Part shown: positions 1-6,583 of the stretch, piece after piece | Layout: each line of letters begins with the position of its first letter | How positions within the stretch are numbered: position 1 is the stretch's first letter | NCBI GenBank assembly: GCA_027325115.1 | Contig: DAHWFG010000505.1 | Location: 1 to 14,351 of the forward strand | Length of the DNA: 14,351 nucleotides | From: JAKBCQ01 sp021807585 | Lineage (GTDB): Bacteria; Planctomycetota; Planctomycetia; Isosphaerales; Isosphaeraceae | Reading direction: 5' to 3' | Position numbers and translations under genes: made by a program | Notes under the pieces: model-generated | The model's database searches: none | What the model was told of the DNA's origin: nothing | The model's input: only the letters and a program-made list of their open reading frames with translations

Positions 1-2038
1 CGGCGGTCGGCTCGCGTCGGTTGGCGGGATCGGCTTGTTGAGGAGCCTCGACGCAATCGGCTGAATCGATCGTATGAACATACCGCCCTTCCGCAAGCGA
101 GCGATTCGCCTTCTCAATCCGCGAACGAACCGCCGCCTGAGGAGGCCTTGAAGGAATCAGACAATCGGGCCCCGCGCCGATCAAATCGCCTCGACCCGCC
201 TTCAAAAGCGCCTCGCGCGCCTCAAAATAATTCTCGGGCTTGAAAAACTGCAATAAAGCCCGCTGCAACTTCCGATCCTTCAGCCGGTGCGGCGTCTCGA
301 CCGCGTCTCCCGTAAACGGATCTAAACCTGTGTAATACATGCATGTCGCGATATCAAAAGGCGCCGGAATGAAATCCTGCACCTGATCGGGGCGATAACC
401 GTTCCGCTTCAGAAACAAAGCCAAATCGATCATCGCCTTCAAATCGCTGCCGGGATGAGACGCGATGAAATAAGGCACAAGATATTGCTTCGGCTTTCCC
501 GCGGCGCGACCGGCCTCGGTGAACGCTCGCGCGAATCCGCCGAAATCGTCGATCGAAGGCTTCTTCATCCGCTTCAGCACCTCGGGATCGGCGTGCTCGG
601 GGGCGACCTTCAAATGCCCGCCGACATGATGCGCAGCCAACTCTCGAATGTACTCGGGTGATTTTTGAGCCAAATCGGTGCGAACGCCCGACGCGACCAA
701 TACCTGGTCGATCCCCTCCACCTCGCGACTCTTCCTCATCAACTCGACGAGCGGTCCGTGATCGGTTCCTAGCAGCTTACAAATCTTGGGATGAACGCAC
801 GAAAGACGCTTGCAAATCTTTTCGACCTCGGGCTCAAGACACCTCATCTCGTACATGTTCGCGGTCGGACCGCCGAGATCCGAAACGACCCCGGGAAATT
901 CGGGATCGGATCCAAGAATCTTAAGCTCGTTTAAAATCGATTCTTGCGAGCGCGATTGAATGATTCGACCTTGATGCGCCGTGATTGAACAGAACGTGCA
1001 CCCGCCGAAACAACCCCGCATAATCGTTACCGAATCCTTCACCGTCTCGAACGCGGGGATCCGTTCGTTGCGATACATCGGATGCGGTCGACGCGTGTAC
1101 GGCAGCCCGTAAATCCTGTCCATCGATTCCCGACTGATCGGCGGCCAAGGCGGATTCGCCACCACGGCCTGGCGGTCGTGATACTGCGCCAAACGCTTGG
1201 CGTTATGCGGATTCGTTTCTTGATGAATGATCCTCGTCGCGACCGCGAATTGCTGTTTATCGCCTTTCACCGCTTCGTATGAGGGCAAAATCAACGCGTC
1301 GGACGGAGGCGTTTCCTTGGCGCCAAGGACGTACGCGACACCCCTCATATCGCGCAGGTCGCGCGGGGATTCTCCCGCGTCGAGCCTGCGAGTGATCTCG
1401 ACGATCGGTTCCTCACCCATGCCGAAGACGACGAGATCGGCCTTGGAATCGAGCAAGATCGATTTCTTAACCGTATCGCTCCAGTAATCATAATGCGCCA
1501 GCCGCCGAAGCGACGCCTCGACTCCTCCCGCGATCACGGGAACGCCCGGATAAGCCTCGCGGGCTCGATGACAGTACGGCAGCGTGGCGCGATCGGGTCG
1601 AAGACCGATTCTGCCGCCGGGGCTGTACGCGTCGTCGTTCCTCACCTTCTTATTCGCGGTATAATGATTGATCATGCTATCCATATTCCCCGCGCTGATC
1701 GCGAAGAACAAACGAGGCTTGCCGAACGTCCGCCACGGCTCGGCGCTCCTCCAATCGGGCTGGCTGAGGATCGCGACACGAAACCCCTCGGCCTCGAGCA
1801 CTCGACCCAAAATCGCCATCGCGAACGCGGGATGATCGATATACGCATCCCCCGTCACGAACACGACGTCGACCTGATCCCAATTCCGCGCGTCCATCTC
1901 GGCCCGCGTCGCCGGAAGATGAGGAAGAGACCCGGGAGCGGCGACCGTGTGCTTCGACGAGCTCCGTACGCCGATCGAAACGAGATCGGGCGCCTGGACG
2001 CGAGCCGAGCAGGGAGGTTCGAAGTTCGATGAATTCAT
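1..2038 (-). CDS. ygiQ: YgiQ family radical SAM protein (3' end beyond window)
   Basis: Translating the minus strand from the ATG at 2038-2036 gives 679 uninterrupted residues that run off the left edge, so the C-terminus is missing. An in-frame TGA lies a few codons upstream, which fixes the ATG; no strong Shine-Dalgarno is visible. Near the N-terminus are stretches typical of the UPF0313/YgiQ N-domain (VDVVFVTGDAYIDHPAFA, ISAGNMDSMINHYTANKK, VIAGGVEASLRRLAHYDYW). The radical SAM cluster motif is C343-x3-C347-x2-C350 within MRGCFGGCTFCSITAHQGR, which should bind a 4Fe-4S cluster and S-adenosylmethionine. Further on come GGPTANMYEMRC, HLKVAPEHADPEVL, KQYLVPYFIASHPG and QVQDFIPAPFDIATCMYYTGLDPFTG, as in full-length YgiQ, followed by the start of a DUF3362-like tail. 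E. coli YgiQ is slightly over 700 residues, so little is missing. The reaction catalysed by the family is unknown; a cytoplasmic enzyme is expected. Family call very secure, function not. Confidence 0.96.
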   Translation of the reverse strand, partial: MNSSNFEPPCSARVQAPDLVSIGVRSSSKHTVAAPGSLPHLPATRAEMDARNWDQVDVVFVTGDAYIDHPAFAMAILGRVLEAEGFRVAILSQPDWRSAEPWRTFGKPRLFFAISAGNMDSMINHYTANKKVRNDDAYSPGGRIGLRPDRATLPYCHRAREAYPGVPVIAGGVEASLRRLAHYDYWSDTVKKSILLDSKADLVVFGMGEEPIVEITRRLDAGESPRDLRDMRGVAYVLGAKETPPSDALILPSYEAVKGDKQQFAVATRIIHQETNPHNAKRLAQYHDRQAVVANPPWPPISRESMDRIYGLPYTRRPHPMYRNERIPAFETVKDSVTIMRGCFGGCTFCSITAHQGRIIQSRSQESILNELKILGSDPEFPGVVSDLGGPTANMYEMRCLEPEVEKICKRLSCVHPKICKLLGTDHGPLVELMRKSREVEGIDQVLVASGVRTDLAQKSPEYIRELAAHHVGGHLKVAPEHADPEVLKRMKKPSIDDFGGFARAFTEAGRAAGKPKQYLVPYFIASHPGSDLKAMIDLALFLKRNGYRPDQVQDFIPAPFDIATCMYYTGLDPFTGDAVETPHRLKDRKLQRALLQFFKPENYFEAREALLKAGRGDLIGAGPDCLIPSRPPQAAVRSRIEKANRSLAEGRYVHTIDSADCVEAPQQADPANRREPTA

Positions 2039-2076
2039 CAGTCGGTCACTCGCTCACCCAAAGCCATGATTTCCAC

Positions 2077-2093
2077 GCGTTGTTCCACAACGC
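2077..2093 (-). other. Perfect 7-bp hairpin in ygiQ leader
   Basis: GCGTTGT, a 3-base spacer, then ACAACGC form a perfect inverted repeat. On the ygiQ-sense strand the loop reads GGA. It lies 38 bases upstream of the ygiQ start codon, so it would be in the 5' leader if transcription starts upstream. No T-run follows in the sense direction, which argues against an intrinsic terminator. A leader structure or protein-binding operator are the options; a chance palindrome is possible. Confidence 0.45.
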
Positions 2094-2260
2094 ATTATGC
2101 GGCAACGAGCGCGGTCGCGACCAGTGAGGATCTGCGATCATTCGTTTTATCGAGAGACGGGCGCCGGCGTGAAAACGATAAGAGAATAATGAATTTGCTT
2201 GTGTGTCGATTCGATCGATGATCGCGGCGCGGGGATCGAAACTCCTGGAGAGGGGGACGT

Positions 2261-2300
2261 GTCGCGAAGTGTGAGGTTTCGGCCGCTCGCACTTCGCGAC
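2261..2300. repeat. 15-bp inverted repeat (REP-like hairpin)
   Basis: Arms 2261-2275 (GTCGCGAAGTGTGAG) and 2286-2300 (CTCGCACTTCGCGAC) pair at 14 of 15 positions around a 10-base loop. It sits about 100 bases beyond the stop of the upstream minus-strand gene and 220 bases before ygiQ. No T-tract follows either arm, so a classical intrinsic terminator is unlikely. A dispersed palindromic repeat or a transcript-end-protecting hairpin fits better. Confidence 0.55.
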
Positions 2301-2402
2301 GACGTCGCCGCTCTCTTGATCAAACATGCGACATGTCAAAGAGCCTCCCGGTCCGATCTCGCGGTCGCCCGGGCTCGTTGCGTTGTCGGCGACAATCTCG
2401 CG

Positions 2403-3263
2403 TTAAGCGAGCGTCAGGGGTTCGGGAATCATTGTGATATCGAGCTTCGATGAAGATAAATGACGCACGAAGCTCCCGTCGGCGTTCGCGTCAATCCAGC
2501 GATTACGTTTCGATATCGCGTCGAGAAGAGGAGGAGTCTTTGGGATCGGCGATGCCCGTTGTGATGCGGGATGTTTTCCAGAAGTCGCCTTTTTCCGAGT
2601 GCGCGAATTGTTCATTGAGGCCGAACTGTTTCGGGGGTGCGAACCGCTCTGGGAGGGCGAACCTCCGTGTGAGCCGGCTTTCAATTCGGCATTTTGGCAA
2701 TTGCCGGCTCGGTCGGCGCCTCGCCCTCCCGGAATACAAACGCCGGCTCGGTCGGCGCCTCGCCCGCTCGGCCCGACGTCACGAAGTCCATGCCGACGCT
2801 CCTTTTGCAAACGCCTCAATTCGGTCATCGTGCGAACGAGGCATCGATCAAGATGCGCCTCGTATTTGATGATCGTTTGAGCCGTCGGCGATTCAAGCGG
2901 AATGATTCGCTCTCGATCGCCCGGCGATTCCTCGTGAGGTCGCATCGAACCGGGTTCGTTCTCGCCGAGCGACGCAATGATCTCGAAGCGGATGACGCGA
3001 TGAATCCGCCACAAATAGAGCGCAGTGCGCTCCGCGTAGGCGGTTTCGAGCGCCCCGACCGGGCACAATTCCCGAACGACGGTTTCTCGATGAGCGATCC
3101 AATCTTCGAGCGATTCATAGCCTTCGATCACGGGATTGGTCGAGCAAATGCCGCGATCGGACGCATATTGAGCGGCTTGCGGCGGGCGCGCTTGATTTGT
3201 GGAATGGGATCCGAGGTCGGGATCGATCGTATCAACGCTCGATTGGAGTTGTGTATTATTCAT
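2403..3263 (-). CDS. Planctomycete-type hypothetical protein with repeat-rich tail
   Basis: This encodes 286 residues of unknown function. The recognisable part is residues about 45-155: VIEGYESLEDWIAHRE, LCPVGALETAYAERTALYLW, RIHRVIRFE, then KYEAHLDRCLVRTMTELRRL and QKERR. From memory, this wording recurs in an abundant family of planctomycete hypothetical proteins; it is helical and charged, with no signal peptide or membrane segment visible. The second half is low complexity: GRGADRAG occurs twice, 13 residues apart, followed by a Ser/Gly/Asn-rich run encoded by DNA repeats. The last 35 or so residues (ending IPEPLTLA) look less repetitive. The start is the ATG at 3263-3261, with a weak AAAGG 10 bases upstream. 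It is isolated: ygiQ lies 364 bases downstream on the same strand and a divergent gene starts 754 bases away. The N-terminal half is secure; the tail is less so, because another minus-strand frame (2739-2503) is also open across the repeats, leaving a past frameshift possible. Confidence 0.75.
   Translation of the reverse strand: MNNTQLQSSVDTIDPDLGSHSTNQARPPQAAQYASDRGICSTNPVIEGYESLEDWIAHRETVVRELCPVGALETAYAERTALYLWRIHRVIRFEIIASLGENEPGSMRPHEESPGDRERIIPLESPTAQTIIKYEAHLDRCLVRTMTELRRLQKERRHGLRDVGPSGRGADRAGVCIPGGRGADRAGNCQNAELKAGSHGGSPSQSGSHPRNSSASMNNSRTRKKATSGKHPASQRASPIPKTPPLLDAISKRNRWIDANADGSFVRHLSSSKLDITMIPEPLTLA
2593..2664. repeat. Degenerate 18-bp tandem array, four units
   Basis: Four consecutive 18-bp units read TTCCGAGTGCGCGAATTG (2593), TTCATTGAGGCCGAACTG (2611), TTTCGGGGGTGCGAACCG (2629) and CTCTGGGAGGGCGAACCT (2647). 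Unit positions 2, 7, 9 and 12-15 (CGAA) are invariant. The period is six codons, so the reading frame of the hypothetical gene is kept. In the gene's own frame the units give six-residue blocks starting with Ser; in the other open minus-strand frame they give blocks such as RFALPE, RFAPPK, QFGLNE and QFAHSE. The last unit overlaps the left arm of the inverted repeat. Confidence 0.7.
2651..2730. repeat. Imperfect inverted repeat, 28-bp arms
   Basis: The arm at 2651-2678 and the reverse complement of 2703-2730 match at 22 of 28 positions: the outer 10 (GGGAGGGCGA) and inner 8 (GAGCCGGC) are perfect. A 24-base spacer separates them. This head-to-head arrangement of a short GC-rich repeat resembles REP/BIME elements in other bacteria. 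From memory, similar GGGAGGGCGA...GAGCCG sequences are common in planctomycete genomes. It is unusual in lying inside a coding region and being read through in frame. Confidence 0.65.
2703..2765. repeat. Two identical 24-bp direct repeats, 39-bp period
   Basis: The 24 bases at 2703-2726 recur exactly at 2742-2765; the copies begin GCCGGCTCGGTC and end TCGCCC. The 39-base spacing equals 13 codons, and on the minus strand each copy encodes GRGADRAG within the hypothetical protein. The first copy is also the right arm of the inverted repeat. Exact identity despite degenerate surroundings suggests recent duplication or gene-conversion-like homogenisation. Confidence 0.85.
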
Positions 3264-4017
3264 AATAATTGAGCCTTTGTTGGATCACGGACGAGTTGTT
3301 TGTGTGTGTGTGGGTTCCTGTTCGGTTTCGTTGCGTTAAATCCATACACGCGGTGAATTCATCGCGTATCGGCTGCTCGATTCGGACGACCGCGTGACGC
3401 TCGCTCGATCAGATCGTTTGATACGGAGAAATTACAACATCCGGGACATAATGTCAATCCCAGAAAGTTTGAATTGTATGAACAGCGGGAACATCGACCC
3501 GGGGAGTCGAGTCGCGGCATTTGTTTTTGTAAGGCTTGGCATCAAGGTCCGAGGCGCGGCGGTTCCGAATCCTTTCTAGATAACATTAAATGATTATATT
3601 TTAATATGATTGTTCTTTCAGCGGGTGCGACTCCTGGTGGATTCGTCGACTTCACGCGTCGCCTCCCGGTCGGGCGGCGGGTTCGAGAAATCACGGCCCG
3701 GAGCGACGGGGCGGCGCCGATCGAGCGGGAAATTCTTGAATGTAATAATATTTATTATCATGAATCACGCGAGGATTCGCTCGCCGGAAGATCACCCGGG
3801 GGATGAGGTCGCTTCCTTATGAGAGATTGCGCCGAAAAAAAGCGTTCGCGTTGGGCGCTGCGATTCTGTAGAATAAAGGTTGAACGGCGGGGTGATCCTC
3901 CCAAGCGATCGGATTCGCCGTCCCGCGGCTTCCCACCTAAGAACGATCGCCGGGACCGTCCGTGTCGCAGAGGCGCGGCTCGATCCCGTGCCGACGCCCT
4001 CACGCGGAGCCTTACCG
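3264..4017. other. Divergent intergenic region, no convincing gene
   Basis: This 754-base gap lies between the minus-strand hypothetical gene and the first PSCyt1 gene, so it should contain both outward promoters. Short open frames on both strands (for example 3394-3579 and 3606-3806, plus) show no family resemblance and are rejected. Visible content: a (TG)6 run at 3301-3312; a palindrome GACAT-A-ATGTC at 3445-3455; AT-rich islands at about 3575-3617 and 3741-3762 in otherwise GC-rich DNA; and ATTCTGTAGAAT at 3863-3874, which contains a possible plus-strand -10 (TAGAAT, 3869-3874) with only a poor -35 (TTCGCG, 3845-3850). If that start is used, the PSCyt1 mRNA has a leader of about 140 bases. 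Confidence 0.55.
4006..4009 (+). promoter_or_regulatory. Shine-Dalgarno setting the start of PSCyt1 protein A
   Basis: GGAG lies 8 bases before the ATG at 4018. An in-frame ATG at 3880 would add 46 Arg/Pro-rich residues ahead of the signal peptide and lacks such a site, so the start at 4018 is preferred. Confidence 0.75.
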
Positions 4018-6579
4018 ATGCGATTGACGCGGCGCCTCTCGATCGTCGGCCACTGGATCAAGCCGACCGTTTGTGTCGCCGTGTTCGCGGCGTGCGCGGC
4101 GCTGTTCGCGGGCTCGTCGGCTTGGGCGGACGACGCGGTCGATTTCAATCGCGACGTTCGGCCGATCTTAGCTCGGCATTGTTTTGCGTGTCACGGTCGC
4201 GACGAGGCGCGGAGGGCCAAGAAATTGCGGCTCGACGTGCGCGAATCGGCGGTAAGCGAACTCGCCGACGGCGTCGTCGCGATCACGCCGGGCTCGCCCG
4301 ACGAGAGCGAACTGATCGACCGCGTCGCGTCTGCCGACGAATCGCTCCGGATGCCGCCGCGGAAAGCGGGGAATCGGCTTGCATCGGAACATGTCGAAAT
4401 TTTACGCAAATGGATCGCACAGGGCGCGAATTACGACGAACACTGGGCGTTCGTCAAGCCGAAACGGCGATCAATTCCAAAAGTTATGAACAAGTCTTGG
4501 CCAATTAATCGTATCGATTTTTTTGTCTTGGCGAACGTCGAACGAGCCGGGCTCAAGCCCTCGAATGAAGCGGATCGTCATATTTTGATAAGACGGGCGA
4601 GCCTCGATCTCCGCGGGCTTCCCCCCTCCCCCGCCGAGGTCGACGCGTTCGTCGGCGACGCTTCGACGAATGCTTATGAAAAAATGATCGATCGCTTATT
4701 GGCCGACCCCGCGTTCGGCGAACGGTGGGCGCGGGTTTGGCTTGATCTGGCGAGGTACGCCGATTCGGCGGGGTACGGATCGGACCCCCTCAGGACGATC
4801 TGGCGCTATCGCGATTGGGTGATCGACGCCTTCAACAAAAACGTTCCCTACGATCGCTTTACAATCGCTCAGATCGCCGGCGATCTCCTTCCCCAGGCGA
4901 CGATCGACGACCGGATCGCCACCGCGTTTCATCGCAACACGATGACGAACACCGAGGGGGGAACCGACGACGAAGAGTTCCGCGTCGCCGCGGTGAAGGA
5001 TCGCGTCGACGTGACGGCGCAGGTCTGGATGGGACTGACCGTCGGCTGCGCGAAGTGCCACGATCACAAATATGATCCAGTCACTCAAAAAGAATATTAT
5101 CAATTATTCGCTTTCTTTAATCAAACCGAGGACGCCGATCGACCCGACGAGAGCCCGACGATCCGCGTCGAATCGAAAGATCAAAAGAGCGAGATCGAAC
5201 GGATCGACGCGCGGATCGCCGAGTTGAAAAAGAAGTTCGACGCCGCGACGGTCGAGCTCGCTCTCGGTCAGGCGAAATGGGAAGAGAAGCTTGCGGGCTC
5301 GTCCGACTCCAAGAAAAAGAATCGGGCCGGCGTTCCCGACCGGATCAAGATGATTTTGGACAAACCCGAGGCTTCGCGGTCGGCGGCGGAGGAGGACGAG
5401 CTGGCGCGGTATTACCGGACGAACTTTGCCGAAGAGTTCAAACCGGTGCGCGACGAGATCGCGAAGCTGGAGAAATCGAAACCCGAAATCCCGACCGTCC
5501 CCGTGATGATCGAACTCGCCGCAAACAAAACAAGAGAAACACATATTTTAATTAAAGGGAATTTTTTGACTCCGGGAGAGAAAGTCGAAGCCGAGGTTCC
5601 GAGGGCGTTTCATCGTCTTCCCGCGGTCGCCCCGTCGAATCGGCTGGGGCTGGCGTATTGGCTTGTCGATCGCGAGAATCCGTTGACCGCGCGGGTTGCG
5701 GTGAATCGCTACTGGGCGCGGTTTTTCGGCTCGGGGATCGTCGAGACCGAGGAGGATTTTGGTACGCAGGGAGATCCTCCCGCGTCTCTCGATCTGCTCG
5801 ACGATCTGGCTCTCGAATATCAGGAACACGGTTGGGATACGAAGGCGATCATGAAGATGATCGTTATGTCGGCGACATATCGGCAATCGTCGGTTGCGAC
5901 ATCGGGGCGGATCGACCGCGACCCGCGGAACCGGCTTTTATCGCACGCTCCGCGGTTTCGGCTCGACGCCGAGACGGTGCGCGATCAGGCGCTCGCGTTG
6001 GGGGGCGTATTGAGCCGAAAGATGTTCGGTCCGTCGGTGTTTCCGCCGCAACCCGACGGTTTGTGGCAGGCGGCGTTCAACGGTCAGCGGACGTGGGCGA
6101 CGAGCGCCGGGGAGGATCGACATCGGCGCGGGATTTACACATTTTGGCGGAGGACGGTTCCGTATCCGTCGATGGCGGTTTTCGACGCGCCGAGCCGCGA
6201 GGTTTGCACGAGCAGGCGGTTTCATACGAACACGCCGCTGCAGGCGCTCGTGACGCTGAACGATCCCGTCTACTTTGAGGCGGCGCAGGGTTTGGCGCGG
6301 CGGATCGTTCGCGAGGGGGGATCGTCGACCGAGGATCGGGCTCGGTTCGCGCTCAAAACGTGCCTTTGCAGGCCTGCGACCGACGCGCAGGTCGCTGAGA
6401 TCGTTAAGCTTTATCGTCGCGAGCTCGATCGTTTCGCGCAATCCCCCGCCGACGCGCTCGCGGTCGCGACCGAACCGATCGGCGCCGTTCCGCAAGGCTT
6501 AAACGTCGCCGAACTCGCGGCGTGGACGGTCGTTTCGAATGCGATCCTCAACCTTGACGCCGTTCTGATGCGAGGATAA
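4018..6579 (+). CDS. PSCyt1/DUF1549/DUF1553 planctomycete cytochrome protein (copy A)
   Basis: The product is 853 residues. Residues 1-37 form a Sec signal peptide (RLTRRLS start, hydrophobic AVFAACAALFA, cleavage after AWA). A planctomycete cytochrome c domain (PSCyt1) follows at about 43-140: FNRDVRPILARHCFACHG with C55-x2-C58-H59 as the haem-attachment motif. DUF1549 spans about 161-375 with DLRGLPPSPAEVDAFV, RWARVWLDLARYADS, WRYRDWVIDAFNKNVPYDRF and a second CxxCH (C344/C347/H348) in GCAKCHDHKYDP. A helical hairpin at about 387-500 (IERIDARIAELKKKF, later VRDEIAKLEKS) leads to DUF1553 at about 539-800 (RLGLAYWLVDRENPLTARV, EDFGTQGDPP, NTPLQALVTLND). The start at 4018 is chosen over 3880 because of its GGAG and the signal peptide. 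The stop is four bases from the DUF1501 start, so the two are surely co-transcribed. An exported, probably haem-binding protein; the family's biochemistry is essentially unknown. Confidence 0.95.
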   Translation: MRLTRRLSIVGHWIKPTVCVAVFAACAALFAGSSAWADDAVDFNRDVRPILARHCFACHGRDEARRAKKLRLDVRESAVSELADGVVAITPGSPDESELIDRVASADESLRMPPRKAGNRLASEHVEILRKWIAQGANYDEHWAFVKPKRRSIPKVMNKSWPINRIDFFVLANVERAGLKPSNEADRHILIRRASLDLRGLPPSPAEVDAFVGDASTNAYEKMIDRLLADPAFGERWARVWLDLARYADSAGYGSDPLRTIWRYRDWVIDAFNKNVPYDRFTIAQIAGDLLPQATIDDRIATAFHRNTMTNTEGGTDDEEFRVAAVKDRVDVTAQVWMGLTVGCAKCHDHKYDPVTQKEYYQLFAFFNQTEDADRPDESPTIRVESKDQKSEIERIDARIAELKKKFDAATVELALGQAKWEEKLAGSSDSKKKNRAGVPDRIKMILDKPEASRSAAEEDELARYYRTNFAEEFKPVRDEIAKLEKSKPEIPTVPVMIELAANKTRETHILIKGNFLTPGEKVEAEVPRAFHRLPAVAPSNRLGLAYWLVDRENPLTARVAVNRYWARFFGSGIVETEEDFGTQGDPPASLDLLDDLALEYQEHGWDTKAIMKMIVMSATYRQSSVATSGRIDRDPRNRLLSHAPRFRLDAETVRDQALALGGVLSRKMFGPSVFPPQPDGLWQAAFNGQRTWATSAGEDRHRRGIYTFWRRTVPYPSMAVFDAPSREVCTSRRFHTNTPLQALVTLNDPVYFEAAQGLARRIVREGGSSTEDRARFALKTCLCRPATDAQVAEIVKLYRRELDRFAQSPADALAVATEPIGAVPQGLNVAELAAWTVVSNAILNLDAVLMRG

Positions 6580-6583
6580 AAAC

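Larger units (their letters stand above)
2039..2402. other. Intergenic stretch upstream of ygiQ
   Basis: This 364-base gap lies between the start of ygiQ and the 3' end of the hypothetical gene; both are on the minus strand, so it should hold the ygiQ promoter and leader. Two inverted repeats stand out (2077-2093 and 2261-2300, listed separately). An AT-rich patch at about 2174-2200 could carry a minus-strand -10 element (TATTCT at 2188-2183), but I find no matching -35. Open frames across the gap do not resemble protein families and run through the inverted repeats, so I call no gene. Confidence 0.6.

Noticed and set aside
455..2032. Plus-strand open frames across the ygiQ region (for example 1493-2032)
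   Set aside because: They are antisense to a continuous, clearly recognisable YgiQ protein and have Arg/Pro-rich shadow composition.
2046..2339. 97-residue minus-strand frame between ygiQ and the hypothetical gene
   Set aside because: It reads through the 15-bp inverted repeat, shows no family resemblance and has no ribosome-binding site I can support.
2450..3272. Plus-strand frames opposite the hypothetical gene (up to 192 residues)
   Set aside because: The minus-strand product has family-like text over its N-terminal half; the plus frames are shadows rich in Arg and Ser.
3394..3806. Short plus-strand frames in the divergent gap
   Set aside because: They are 61-70 residues long, overlap one another, and have no recognisable motif or clear Shine-Dalgarno.
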